Assembly (NCBI GenBank): GCA_032718475.1
Contig: JAUCBJ010004266.1
Location: 1 to 52,869 of the forward strand
Origin: Nemertoderma westbladi
Lineage: Eukaryota; Xenacoelomorpha; Nemertodermatida; Nemertodermatidae
Reading direction: 5' to 3'
Length of the DNA stretch: 52,869 bases
Below are positions 24,564 to 35,545 of the stretch, piece by piece. The position numbers and the translations under genes are program-made. Under the pieces are notes generated by a model. That model was not told the DNA's origin and did not search any database. It saw nothing but the letters and a program-made list of their open reading frames with translations. How positions within the stretch are numbered: position 1 is the stretch's first letter; each line of letters begins with the position of its first letter.

Positions 24564-24879
24564 AGTATCTGCCTGTTTTTTTAAAACATCCACTTCCGAT
24601 ATAAAACGAGCTGTTCGTAATTTTATAAGTGCCACTTATTTTTTTCATCCACTTAAATAAAAAAAATAAAATAGAAAAATTTTGATTTCTGAAAAAGTGC
24701 CTGTTATATATTTAAAGTTGATGTTATAATATTCTGACGCATGATGAATGAAGTGGCAGTTATGATTTAAACTAGCTGTTTAAATGGAAGCGGCACTTTT
24801 TTTGATAAGTGATACTTATATGTTTCAAATTCATGTTTATTTAATAAAAATAAAGTGACTGTTTATATTTGTAAACTGA

Positions 24880-25510
24880 GCCTTTAAAAAATAAACTATA
24901 CTTTGTCAAATAAGTAGCACTTTTGGAGGTTTGAGATTGGAAACTGCCACTTTATTTTTATTCAACTTAACTGCCAGTTTAGTAAGAAAATCGCCAATTT
25001 TAAATAAGAAGATGCACTTTTGTTAGAAGTGGCAGTTAAATACGTCAAAGTCCTGCTTATTCAAATTTAAGGAAAAACAGTTGGTTTTTAAACCGTGCCA
25101 TTAAAAACATACTCCTTTTGGTAAATAAGTAGCAATTCTTAAATTAATTTTGGGTTTTAAATGAGAAAGTGGCATTTTATTTCTATGAGTGGCATTTTAT
25201 TTCTATGAGTGGCATTTTATTTCTATGAGTGGCATTTTATTTCTTTGAGTGGCATTTTAGCAAGAGAATTGCCATTTATAAATAAGAAGAGGCACTTTTT
25301 CTAGAAGTGATAGTGAAATTAAAAAATAAACTATACTTTGTCAAATAAGTAGCACTTTTGGAGGTTTGAGATTGGAAACTGCCACTTTATTTTTATTCAA
25401 CTTAACTGCCAGTTTAGTAAGAAAATCGCCAATTTTAAATAAGAAGGATGCACTTTTGTTAGAAGTGGCAGTTAAATACGTCAAAGTCCTGCTTATTCAA
25501 ATTTAGAGAC
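24880..25510 (+). repeat. Duplicated 190-bp segments and 20-bp tandem repeats
   Basis: A segment starting AAAAAATAAACTATACTTTG occurs at about 24888-25075 and again at about 25319-25506, nearly identical. Between them lie four to five 20-bp copies of GAGTGGCATTTTATTTCTAT (about 25165-25255). Both are inside the CACTA-like element. Confidence 0.85.
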
Positions 25511-26699
25511 AGGGGGAAACTGGACGCAAATTCCATCTTGGCGAATTTGATATATTGAATGTAATTTTGGCAAAAGAAATGCCATTTATAAATAAGAAGA
25601 GGTACTTTTACTAGAAGTGATAGTGAAATACATCAAAGTCATTCTTATTAATAAAAAACACACACACATATTTTGGTAAATGTATTTCTTGTGTATGTAT
25701 CTGTCTTAGATTAATATTGGGTTTGATATGGAAAGCGGAATTTTATTTCTTTGATTGGCTTCTTGTGAATAAATGGCCAATAAACAGTAAATTTATTATT
25801 TCGATTTAATATTTTTCTATTAATATGGGAAATGATTTAAAAACGGCCACTTTATTTATATTATATAATAATGAGTTTGTTTACAAAAAACAACTTCAAC
25901 CAGTATTAGCCTTAATAGCGCCCTTATTTTGCCCATATGGTAGGATCATAATTCTTCATTTTGATTGGTTGGTTGGTTCTTAAAGAGAGGGCCTTCTGCC
26001 CAGTCAGTTAATAGCTTACCGGTAGTGTATAAGGCAGGAAAGGCCTGTATGAGGTGACAGTACTGCAGTACTGCATCACACACAGTACAGCAGTACCGGT
26101 AATACACTGTAATGTGGTACAGTTATCAGAGGCAATACTGCAATAGGCTTTTGGTACCGGACCATCTTGCATACAGCACAGCATATGGGGGGATCTACTA
26201 TCTATACACCCCCACCAACCCTAATACTGTCATACGATAGTGTCTGACAGTATCAGAGTGTAGCCTACTGGTCTGCCCGCTGCCCGCTGTCGCCTGCAGG
26301 TACGATTGTATGTGTACATACCTGTAACAGTGCAACAATGTAACATGCATGTCCCATTACTGCATTAGAGGCCTACATCATTACTCTACAGCTCGAGGAC
26401 TAGGCCTACCTGCCTACTCTACGCACCGTACTGTCAGACTGTAGTTGTAGTACCAGTATGCAGTATGCAGTAGGGCAGTTAGGTACAAAGGCTGGTAGGC
26501 CTATTCAATCAGTCAATGAATGCACCGTACAAATTCTGTACAAATGACAAACTGGCTGACTGAGTGGTTGTAATACCAGACTACCAGGCCTATACTATAG
26601 CCTAACAAACAGCGTGACAGGTGACAGGAAAATGAAAATGAAAAATGACGTCACAGCGGTTTTTCGAGGGAAATACTCCCAACCCAATGCCGACTTAAC

Positions 26700-27350
26700 A
26701 AGGCGTATCCAGTGAAGTCCAGATCCAAGAAGGACTCTCTTGGTGAAGCTGTCAATGTTAACGCTAAGATAGTAGCTCCAGTTTCAGAGTTTGTGTTGCC
26801 ACTGAGCCACATGAAGAACCTGTTGCGTCTGCTGATACTGTACATAAAGAGTCACTTTGATGTTGCTGTTGCAACAAAAGAACGAACCCTAAGGGGTAAT
26901 AAACGTAAGAAAGGTGGAAGTTCATTCATATGATTCATTCGAGTTCTGAGGAGTCAGACGATGAGTCTGGAGATGGGATCTCCTCCTCTGATGCTGAGAA
27001 CGAGCAACGCGGATCTGATTCATCTGATGATCTCTCTCCGGAAGATTCGTCTGCAGAGAACGATAGCGGGTCCCTTGTTTGGGCGAAAATGTCGAAGAAG
27101 GATAACCCATGGCCAGCGCGTATCCTGGTATAGTCGCGCCTAACGCACATTTTCCTAAACCCACTAAAGGGAAATTTGGGGGCGAATACAAATATGTATA
27201 CTTTTTCGGAACCAAAAATTTTTATGGGTGAAGAATACCCCGGAATATATTCTCCCTTATATTGAGTATAAAGACAAGTTCTCTGTTCGTAAGGCCAATA
27301 CCCCAAATTCTTTTATATTGGCACTAGGCGATATAGAAAACAATGAATAA
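26700..27350 (+). pseudogene. Captured host gene fragment with PWWP domain
   Basis: Plus strand, inside the CACTA-like element. An acidic Ser/Glu/Asp stretch (about 26937-27070) leads into SLVWAKMSKKDNPWPARI (about 27072-27125). After a one-base slip near 27128 it continues VAPNAHFPKPTKGKFGGEYK and YVYFFGTKNFYG, and after another near 27227 EYILPYIEYKDKFSV, ending in TAA near 27348. LVWAKM, PWPA, the FFGT turn and the I-x-PY strand are PWWP features; PWWP domains bind methylated histone tails. The parent gene is not identified (GLYR1- or HDGF-like N-termini are options). The upstream 26.0-26.7 kb is richer in GC and may be captured promoter sequence. Confidence 0.6.
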
Positions 27351-28485
27351 TTATCATTGATTTTTAGGTGAACAACAAATGTATATCGTTGTTTAAAGTA
27401 CCTACCATTACCGATACAGCTACAATAAAGTTATAGGGTATATATATTATATATATATATACGGTCGTAACATACAGTACATACACGGGAATTCATATTT
27501 ACGGAACTGGGTGCTTCACACGTACTTTGTGGCCTGCCCCCACATCTACTTTTTGAAGTTGGTACATATGTACAGCACTACGGTAGCTGGTCTAGGTACC
27601 GGTACATCGTGCAGCAGTCAAACAGCTGTAGATTAGGCGTTAAGCCGGGTTGATTTCTGGAGAGGGTCTGGTAGTCTAGGTATGGCAGTACAGTAGGGTG
27701 CATGTCAGTCAGTCACGGAACAAGTGGATTATATACTATATAATTCGACATTTTTGATTATTATTGTTAATTGGCTTTGGTGCTAAACTATTATATAATA
27801 CAGGGAAAATTGTTTGACAGAGTAGTAATTTATGTAATTTTAGTCTGATAGGCCCAACACATTTCTGCATTTTTTGTTGTTTTTTTGGTAATTCTGTCTT
27901 TTCACTGGAGAATTTATATTTGGGTTGAGTGGGTAGGTGTAGGCTGTTTTTAGTTATCTGTTTTAGTTATTTGTTTATTATTAACCCTGATGAAGGATAT
28001 GAAATATATTCGAAAATTTGGGAAATTAACATCATTTTTTATCGAGAAGTTTATCCTCAGTGGCGAACTCATTTCAATTATATATATACGGTTATATATA
28101 TATACCTTATAATATATACCTACCCATTACTGTTGTAATGATCAACAGGTTTTTAAACAATATTTTTTATTTGTATAATAATTTCAATTATTTTTTGCCG
28201 GTATTATATATTTTTAATTATTTTTATTTATTTATATTTGTACCTATATTATATACATCTATATCGTATTATTTTTATATTTTCTAAATTGAATCATAAA
28301 CCATTTTGAAACCCATTAGGCCATTTCGTGCTCATCACCCCCCTTGATTAGTATAGTTTACCTCTATAACGGGGGATATATATAAATTGCCAGTGAGTTT
28401 GTTTTTGCTGCTCATATAAATGGGAGGAGTTCAGGTTATTAAATAACGATATATATATATCTACATAAATATAGTGCTACTTGAT

Positions 28486-28790
28486 TGTGTTTAATTGTGT
28501 TGTGTTTCCATAGCTGTTTTCTATAGCATTTGTGTTTCCATAGGTAATTTGAAATCTGCATATGTTCAATCTTTCTATAATAAAACTGCCCAACGTCTGT
28601 GAAAAAAGTCTGTGTTATTGTGTTTAATTGTGTCACTTATATAATTGTGCTGTGTTTCCATAGCTGTTTTCTACAGCATTTATGTTTCCATAGGTGTTTT
28701 CTATAGCATAGGTAACTTGATATGTGCATATGTTCAATCTTTCTATAATCAAACTGCCAAACGTCTGTGAAAAAAGTCTGTGTTATTCAA
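28486..28790 (+). repeat. Two-copy 155-bp tandem repeat
   Basis: TTCCATAGCTGTTTTCTA...AGCAT...CATATGTTCAATCTTTCTAT... is present twice (about 28500-28625 and 28650-28790) and leads into the 106-bp array that follows. Confidence 0.7.
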
Positions 28791-29430
28791 GAAAAATGCC
28801 ATTTTTTATATTCAAACTGCCACTTTTATTCAAGCAACATGCATTCTTTTATCAAACAAGAGGATCTCGTCCAAATAGAAAGTCCGTGTTATTCAAGAAA
28901 AATGCCATTTTTTATATTCAAACTGCCACTTTTATTCAAGCAACTGGCATTCTTTTATCAAACAAGAGGATCTCGTCCAAATAGAAAGTCCGTGTTATTC
29001 AAGAAAAATGCCATTTTTTATATTAAACTGCCACTTTTATTCAAGCAACATGCATTCTTTTATCAAACAAGAGGATCTCGTCCAAATAGAAAGTCCGTGT
29101 TATTCAAGAAAAATGCCATTTTTTATATTAAACTGCCACTTTTATTCAAGAAACTGGCATTCTTTTATCAAACAAGAGGATCTCGTCCAAATAGAAAGTC
29201 CGTGTTATTCAAGAAAAATGCAATTTTTTATATTCAAACTGCCACTTTTATTCAAGCAACTGGCATTCTTTTATCAAACAAGAGGATCTCGTCCAAATAG
29301 AAAGTCCGTGTTATTCAAGAAAAATGCCATTTTTTATATTCAAACTGCCACTTTTATTCAAGCAACTGGCATTCTTTTATCAAACAAGAGGATCTCGTCC
29401 AAATAGAAAGTCCGTGTTATTCAAGAAAAA
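28780..29430 (+). repeat. 106-bp tandem array, about 6 copies
   Basis: Units begin GTCCGTGTTATTCAAGAAAA and contain AACTGCCACTTTTATTCAAG and AAGAGGATCTCGTCCAAATA. The array is open in more than one frame (up to 177 codons), which reflects the repeat and not a protein. It sits near the right end of the CACTA-like element. Confidence 0.9.
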
Positions 29431-29858
29431 GGCCATCTTATAAAAATTAAACAACCACTTATTAATTTTATAACTGCAGGTTTGATAAGCAACTATAATC
29501 CTAATAAGCGTTAGTTTATTTGAAATTTTTAACCGCCGGTTTTCCAAAAAAGCGCCTCGTTCTGGTGTTGCACTTTAAGCGCAACTTTTTTGGAAAACCG
29601 GTGATTTTTTAGTAAAAAAACGCCAGTTACTTCTTTCAGTGTAGTTTGATAGTTGCAATTAGTTTGTTAAATTATTATCAAAATTTATATATTTTCTAAC
29701 ATATATTTAACCGAATCTACCTAAGACAACACCTCATTTTTTAAGAAATTTAACGATACATAATCTTGCGTCGCAGTACAAACAAGAGCCACAGTTGAAA
29801 CATATTGTTCAGAAACAATAAATGGCTCTAATATAACGATATTATACGGAATACTAAC

Positions 29859-30018
29859 GAGCCGAAGTAATTGGCCTCCTTAATATCAGTGGTTGTGTTG
29901 CAATGACCGCAATAACGTAGTTTGTAATCGTAAGCGTCGCGTTCCAAACCGCGTTCCTCTACCGACTCATTTCGCATTGGGGAGTGGCCGTTCGAGTCAC
30001 GGGAACGTTCGCATTTAC
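29859..30018 (-). CDS. WDTC1: WDTC1 exon 10, RYCGHCNTTTDIKEA motif
   Basis: Acceptor tttttttcAG before 30018, 160 bases, donor TC|GTTAGT. A variable Ser/Arg linker (KCERSRDSNGHSPMRNES) is followed by DAYDYKLRYCGHCNTTTDIK and EANYFGS. Human: RSYDYQFRYCGHCNTTTDIK and EANFFGS. The CGHCNTTTDIKEAN block is a signature of the family. Confidence 0.96.
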
Positions 30019-30134
30019 CTGAAAAAAAAACAGGGAAAATACAAAAATCGACGAAAACGGGTAGGGTGCCACCGACTTGTATTGTATGCTCGGTTATACA
30101 CTGTACAGTATACATAAACGGAACAATTATTGAA

Positions 30135-30222
30135 CTAATGACTCAGTCCTATATAAATGCGTTTTAAACTTTTATTCATTCTTGATTGTCATATAAAGTC
30201 CAAGGATCATCATAGTCATTAG
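30135..30222. mobile_element. 88-bp MITE, copy 1 (CTAATGACT ends)
   Basis: Ends CTAATGACTCAGTCCTAT and ATCATCATAGTCATTAG are inverted for 9 bp. Three relatives lie at 31969, 33958 and 35546. Superfamily unknown. Confidence 0.6.
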
Positions 30223-30254
30223 TAGAATAGTATCTATCAATTATTTAGGTTTAA

Positions 30255-30525
30255 AGATAAACTCGACGCTTCTCTCATGGGCAAATGGACCCCACCAGAC
30301 CTCATCCTAACCAACTGCGTGCGCCGCACTCCGTAGCCACCGCTCGCCATCCCATCCACCCGTATATATTGGGAAATACATCAGGTACCGGGAATTATGT
30401 GCTCATGTTTCCCGTCGATCTAAGCACCGATACTACTACTAGGTCGAGCGAGCTCGGACAGTGGAAATGAGATCCTTCCAGGATTCCCGATCTCTATAGT
30501 TGTCGCGCCCAAACGAAAACAGTAT
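30255..30525 (-). mobile_element. Non-LTR retrotransposon 3' fragment
   Basis: On the minus strand the last residues of an ORF2 (EAW/ESWKDLISTVRARST) are followed by (TAG)n and a 3' UTR. The UTR shares CGACGCTTCTCTCAT and GGGAAATACATCAGGTACC-type stretches with 33055-33290. Confidence 0.6.
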
Positions 30526-30934
30526 GTGCCATGGCAAAACTCTGAGGTTACTTGTAAGAGAGAAGATCTTAAGATAGCCTACAAAGTTAAAACCGAACAA
30601 CCAACAACCGAAAATATTAACAAGGTTGAGAAAGCTAAAGATGATCTTAAATTGGCCTACCACATCAGCCAGGAAAAGTACATACAGGATAAAATTGAAG
30701 CAATTACAACTGCTCACATACAGCATATTGGGGAAGGGGAATTACATATCAAACACGGTCTTGTATAAATTAATAGGGTGCAATGATCTAGAACAAATGA
30801 TAACACACAATAAATGTCGAATCCTGTACAATGCTTTCAATTGCAGCAATATGAAAATCATACATCTCTATACCACTCTCCTTGGACAGCACCTAACTGG
30901 GATTTGTGATGATAATCTATTTATAATCTATAAT

Positions 30935-31451
30935 CTATTTATATGGCCATTTCATCCTCACGGACGTCTTCAGTAAATAAATCAAAATAACATTAAAACA
31001 CAATTTATAAACCTAAATCATAATATTAAATTTAAGGTACGGTACAACCAATTATTATGCCACCAAATTCCGATATAGATAGTATGATAGTTTATGTGAT
31101 ATTATTATTATAATTAGTATTATTATATGATAGTAGACAGTATGATAGATGATATTTAGCACCCTTTTTATTTTTATTTTTTAAATTTTTAACAGTTGAA
31201 CGTCTAATACCTTAACAACACATGTAGCCTACAATTCTATCTCTAGGCCTACATACAGTATCACGATAAATCTAAATATGTTAATATAATACATCCTATC
31301 ACACTGTCTATATCGGAATTTGGTGACATAATAATTGGTTGTACCGTATGTTAAATTTAATATTATGGTTTAGGTTTATAAATTGTGTTTTAATGTTATT
31401 TTAATTTATTTATTGAAAACGTCCGTGAGGATGAAATGGCCATATAAATAG
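30935..31451. mobile_element. Foldback element with about 150-bp inverted arms
   Basis: The arm 30935-31088 (CTATTTATATGGCCATTTCA...) returns inverted at 31303-31451 with few mismatches, around a loop of about 215 bp. No coding capacity and no clear target duplication. Confidence 0.8.
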
Positions 31452-31624
31452 AAACTGTTTTCGTTAACCGTGGCATTAGACCCTTTCTACAGTCATTATC
31501 CCTGAAGTTATAACTATGGATACGCCACGAACGGCATCATTTCGACTTCTTTCCCATTTAAATATAGATCTGATCTAGATATTGAAAGGGATACTGAACT
31601 TGGGAGAAACGAAAGAAACGAAAT

Positions 31625-31900
31625 TGCGACAACTATACTACTACTACTACTACTAGGTCGAGCGAACTCGGACAGTGGAAATGAGATCCTTCCAGGCTTC
31701 CCGATTCTCCATAGTTGTCGCAATTTCGTTTCTCCCAAGTTCAGTATCCCTTTCAAGTTGGTCTATATATGTAATGGCCGGTCGTCCACGACTACGCTTT
31801 CTTTGTAAGTAGATCTGGTAAGACATCGTCTTTACTTCTCCAGCAGTGCAACAATTCTCCAGTCGGTAGAATAAATAATGGCAGAATTTTAACCTCAAAA
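31625..31900 (-). pseudogene. Non-LTR retrotransposon ORF2 C-terminus
   Basis: Minus strand: RSRGRPAITYIDQLERDTEL, then GRNEIATTMENREAWKDLIS and TVRVRST stop, followed by (TAG)n. The R-GRP-x-TYIDQL-x-RDT motif is the standard tail of endonuclease/reverse-transcriptase ORFs of animal non-LTR elements. 5'-truncated, as usual for these elements. Confidence 0.8.
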
Positions 31901-31968
31901 TGACACGTTTTTCGCTGTAACGATATTAAATGTACAGCCCTCACGGAACAATTACTGATACTAGTTGA

Positions 31969-32051
31969 CTAATGACTCAGTCCTATCGATCCAAATTAAA
32001 CTTTAATTCCATTTTTATTGTCATATAAAGTCAAAGGATCATCATAGTCAT
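31969..32051. mobile_element. MITE copy 2 (AATGACT ends)
   Basis: CTAATGACTCAGTCCTATCG at the left, ATCATCATAGTCAT at the right, about 83 bp. Same family as 30135. Confidence 0.6.
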
Positions 32052-32084
32052 AGTCCCTATCCCTACCAATTATTTATTTATGTT

Positions 32085-33010
32085 TACGGGGGGGGGGGGG
32101 GGGGGGGTTCACCAATTCCGAAAGAAGAAGTAGATTTTTCATTTTCCTCCTTCCGATATTATGAGGATTTCAAAACTTCAAACCGTTTGTTAAAAAAGCT
32201 TATTAAGCTTATTAAAACTTATTTGTTGTGGTTTTTTTGGTCGCTGATTTCATTTCCGATGTCAGTTTTCATGGACGTCATCCACATTGTCTGTTCAGAT
32301 GTCGGTCATATTTTTACGGACAGAACAGACAGCAATTCAGACAGATGAGAAAACTGATTTCTAATTTTAGAAATGAAATCACAGGCCCGGAAAACCCTTG
32401 AAATAAAATGTTCAGCTGGGTTGGGTAACATTTCAATTAATTATTATTACCCTAACCATAAACATTAATATGTATTTACTGGCGAATCCAATTTATAAAT
32501 TTCAAATAGCAAAGGTTCTTACAAAAATGAACGAGTGGAAATGTGGCATGAATGATGATTGGGTGATGGATGCATAACACCTCATATTACCATTTTTTCA
32601 TTTTGTTTGTGGTTGGGGAAATATATGTAAAAAAAGTGTCAAATTTAGGTAAAAAATGGCAAAGCATGTCAAAAAAGCTGGCAAATCAACTTTTTTCCAA
32701 ATAATTTTTGAACATGAGCATTTATCAAAATTCTGGTAATACAGTCGTTTCATGACCACATTGTGCACAAAAATGATGAAATTTTGGGCTCTTTAAGACC
32801 ATCCATCTAAGATCCTGTGGATTTTAAAAAATAATTGCATAAATTATGTTAATTAGGTAGAAAATAATAATTTCGAAAAATGTTTTTGAAATTGTTTTAT
32901 CCTCCTTTTGAATACATAAAATGTGCAAAATTTGCAAATTAATTCATGCTATGCACATTTAATGTGCAAAGCATGAATTAATTTGTATAAAATCCAGTCT
33001 CCTAAATAAG
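32085..33010. repeat. AT-rich dispersed repeat, copy A, after a poly-G run
   Basis: A run of about 18 G (near 32090-32107) is followed by about 900 bp that share blocks with 43165-44565: GATTTCATTTCCGATGTCAG, GTCATCCACATTGTCTG, CCGGAAAACCCTTG, TACCCTAACCATAAACATTA, and the end GTCTCCTAAATAAGGG. It contains short inverted segments (TTTCATTTC.../...GAAATGAAA). No ORF. Confidence 0.75.
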
Positions 33011-33054
33011 GGGGTGGAAATCAATTAGTGACCCCAACCCCCTTAGGTTAGAAT

Positions 33055-33670
33055 ACAGACGACGCTTCTCTCATAAGCAGTAGCAGACCCTAACCCAGCC
33101 ATCGCTCATCCACCGAACCCCCATCCCATCCAGCACCCGTAGTAAATGGGAAAATACATCAGCTACCAAGAATGACCGGCTAGGACAGGGATTACGCACA
33201 AAGTCTGAAGACCTAATAAGACTTAATTCTTAATTCCAGTGCGGTCCCCCAGAACTATACTCCCCAGAGGAAACTCCAGTACTCATTTACTACTACTACT
33301 ACTACTACGATCGGCATGCTGCATTGCAGCTGCATTTTTAAGAATGCTGTGCCGGCTTGTCTACAAAATTGCACCGCCACAACTCCCTACCACCCATGAC
33401 ATTTGCTAGATCATCCGCATCTTCAAGGCCAGTGTCCTTTAAGATGCGTCTCAAGAAAGTCATGGGCTGTCCACCATGCTTATTCACTCCATGAGGCTGC
33501 CAAAGTACAAGATTATGCACTGGCTGGTCCTCACGGCGAAAGCAATGTCCTGCAAAGCGGAGGCGATTTTGTTCTAGTGTCAAGCTAGGGGAGACTAATG
33601 GAAACCTTCCAATGTTGTATAGAGTCTGGTTGGAGATGTGTGCATTGTACTTGACACAACGACTCATTTA
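33055..33670 (-). pseudogene. Non-LTR retrotransposon 3' part, second family
   Basis: Minus strand, from 33667 down: LTLEQNRLRFAGHCFRREDQ, then LVLWQPHGVNKHGGQPMTFL and LEDADDLANVMGGRELWRCN, a stop, then a (TAG)n tract near 33290 and a 3' UTR related to 30255-30440. RLRFAGHCxRRxD and the W-R near the end are hallmarks of ORF2 C-termini. 5'-truncated. Confidence 0.8.
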
Positions 33671-33800
33671 GTTACCACTTAAAGATGCAAGGCAGAGCTT
33701 CAAAGCATTCGTGCCGAAGCGAAAACTGCTCTGGCCCATGCGGGGATCGAACCCACGACCTCCGGAAAGATGTGGATTTAAGGCAATGGGTTATTGTTAT
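33670..33800 (-). mobile_element. tRNA-derived SINE fragment
   Basis: Minus strand: a tRNA B-box-like GGTCGTGGGTTCGATCCC, then GCATGGGCC and the conserved AGCAGTTTTCGCTTCGGC ACGAATG segment. The same order is seen inside both complete hAT-like elements (near 46860-46925 and 40367-40425), so it is a dispersed family. Confidence 0.65.
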
Positions 33801-33957
33801 ACCTGCCAAGATATTTCCGTCATTAATACGTTCGAATTTACAATTGGGTTTTACTGACATAATATTTTATTTCACTGACACAATATTTAATATTTATGAC
33901 AAAAATGATATACCAAAAGACTTTAATTATTCGCGCAAATTAATCAAACGCAAACGA

Positions 33958-34041
33958 AATGACTCAGTCCTATCGATCCAAATAAAACTCTAAATTCATT
34001 TTTTAATTGTCATATAAAGTCAAAGGATCATCATAGTCATT
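33958..34041. mobile_element. MITE copy 3 (AATGACT ends)
   Basis: AATGACTCAGTCCTATCGAT at the left and ATCATCATAGTCATT at the right, 84 bp. Confidence 0.6.
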
Positions 34042-34353
34042 CATATCCAAAATCGAGTTCAATAATTACAATTTAAAGTGTAAAAATTTATTTACGAAAA
34101 TCCCACCTCATTAACAATTTGTATTATCAATAAAGATAAAACAGCGAGTTAGAGCACAGCGGTAAGATATTCTAAACGAAAACAATAAACGTAGTCAATA
34201 CCAATAGTATAGCACCCCCCCCCCCCCCCCCCCCCTCGGTCAATCTGCATTTAAGAGAAGTGAATAATGCTGATCAGTAAATTCGTTAATTTGCCGTATT
34301 ATTTTGAAAACAAATAAATTGTTCAGGTTTTCTCCGCGCGAGGCGCGACCAAC
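34042..34353. other. Intron 9 flank with poly-C run
   Basis: AT-rich sequence with a run of about 19 C at 34207-34235 (broken by a T near the end). Nothing else recognised before exon 9. Confidence 0.5.
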
Positions 34354-34577
34354 CTTTAACCAGTGCGGCGTCTATTTCATCACGAAGTTGATCGAATGTG
34401 GGACTGCGGGAGTTGGCGGGGAACTTGTCCACGAAGTGGGTCAGTGCGGTTCGGGCTTCCTCTACCCAGGCGAGTTCGTAGAGGCAACGACAGAGCCGGA
34501 AGTGCGCCTTTACATGTCCGGGGTCCAACGACAGTGCGGAGTGGCAGTCCCTCAACGCAGAGTAAATGTCGCCGTCC
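34354..34577 (-). CDS. WDTC1: WDTC1 exon 9, second and third TPR helices
   Basis: Acceptor tgctttAG before 34577, 224 bases, donor AAAG|GTTGGT. Begins by completing Trp and reads DGDIYSALRDCHSALSLDPG, then HVKAHFRLCRCLYELAWVEE, ending in RDEIDAALVK. Human: DGDHYDALRDCLKAISLNPC, HLKAHFRLARCLFELKYVAE and GRDITAALF. The donor GTTGGT is weak but gives a phase match to exon 10. Confidence 0.93.
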
Positions 34578-34875
34578 CTAAAGCAAAAAAAACAAAATAA
34601 AAACAATATTTATTGTTTACAAAAAATTTCAATAAGCGATTGAATATTATTGACTATATTATTACCACGAGAAGACTGGGCTAATACATTAATATTAATA
34701 ATCAATTAAAGGTAAGGAAAGGAACAGGTTACAAAGGCAGCTAACTCCAACCAAAACAATAAACTAGAGTCAATATTGTATAGAACATGATTTGGACTCC
34801 ATCAATAATGGAACAGAATAATATTAAAAATGGGAAAATTAACACAAATAAACATCGTAACATTAACTGACTCAC

Positions 34876-35058
34876 CAACGGCGTTTCATAAAGGCGGCCG
34901 CTCGGTTACCGTAGAGTATTGGAATGTTGTCGTTAATTAGAATGGCGTGACTGTAGAGCGATATCGCTTCGGTGTACCGCTGGTCCGAAAACAATTGGTT
35001 AGCGCGGGACTTTATCATCGCTATCCGTTCAGGGAGGTTATCAGCCCCCACACACTTC
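34876..35058 (-). CDS. WDTC1: WDTC1 exon 8, first TPR
   Basis: Acceptor gtatttAG before 35058, 183 bases, donor TTG|GTGAGT. Reads DNLPERIAMIKSRANQLFS, then YTEAISLYSHAILINDNIPI and LYGNRAAAFMKRRW. Human: PPYLERVKQQANEAFACQQW, TQAIQLYSKAVQRAPHNAM and LYGNRAAAYMKRKW. A TPR helix pair, used for protein binding. Confidence 0.95.
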
Positions 35059-35545
35059 CTAAATACAAAAATATAACAACATAGGGGTCGCTTAATCTTA
35101 TTTTGTAGTTTATAAATGTTATAAATTTACTTTGATCTCATGCCTCTCAGGTCAGGGCTTACATAAAAAAAGGCCCGTTAATGGCGGGAGTGTCACATTC
35201 CGTGGTTAATTAATATATTATTTTGATACATGATATGCAAAAAAATATATTTTTTAATTATTTATCGAAAGTTGATGAGTAAAATTCTGTTTCAGATCTG
35301 GAATCACCATCAAATTCTGGTTTAGAATCAGATTAAAACGCAATTTTGGTTTTTTTGACCGAGTAATCGATGAATCACAAATTTGTTACGAATATCACAA
35401 ATTACGCACAATAATTGATTGAAAGCTGTTATTAAAATAATCAAATGAAAAATAAAAATACGGTTATCTAACTGAACGTTTACACACATATAACAAATAC
35501 GTAAATATATTTGAAAATGTAATTAATTATTGTAAACGAGTTAGA

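Larger units (their letters stand above)
24564..29641. mobile_element. 5.1-kb CACTA-like non-autonomous transposon
   Basis: Left end CACTGAAAAAAGTATCTG; right end, on the other strand, CACTGAAAGAAGTAACTG, both followed by a run of T. Flanked by TA on each side (24562-24563 and 29642-29643). The empty site is known from the hAT copies (CTAACTAGTTTGATAG), so the 2-bp TA duplication is directly supported. CACTG ends with a 2-3 bp duplication fit CACTA/EnSpm; Tc1/mariner also uses TA but usually has different ends. No transposase is visible. The inside is AT-rich with GCCACTTTT/AAGTGGCAG motifs, tandem repeats and a captured PWWP fragment. Confidence 0.75.

Noticed and set aside
28767-29406. 177-codon ORF rich in FFYQTRGSRPNRK repeats
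   Set aside because: Produced by the 106-bp tandem array in an AT-rich transposon; open in two frames and without homology.
24564-29641. A Maverick/Polinton-size element or Tc1/mariner
   Set aside because: No polymerase, integrase or capsid sequence, and the ends do not begin with AG. The TA duplication alone would allow Tc1/mariner, but CACTG ends favour a CACTA-like element; kept as tentative.
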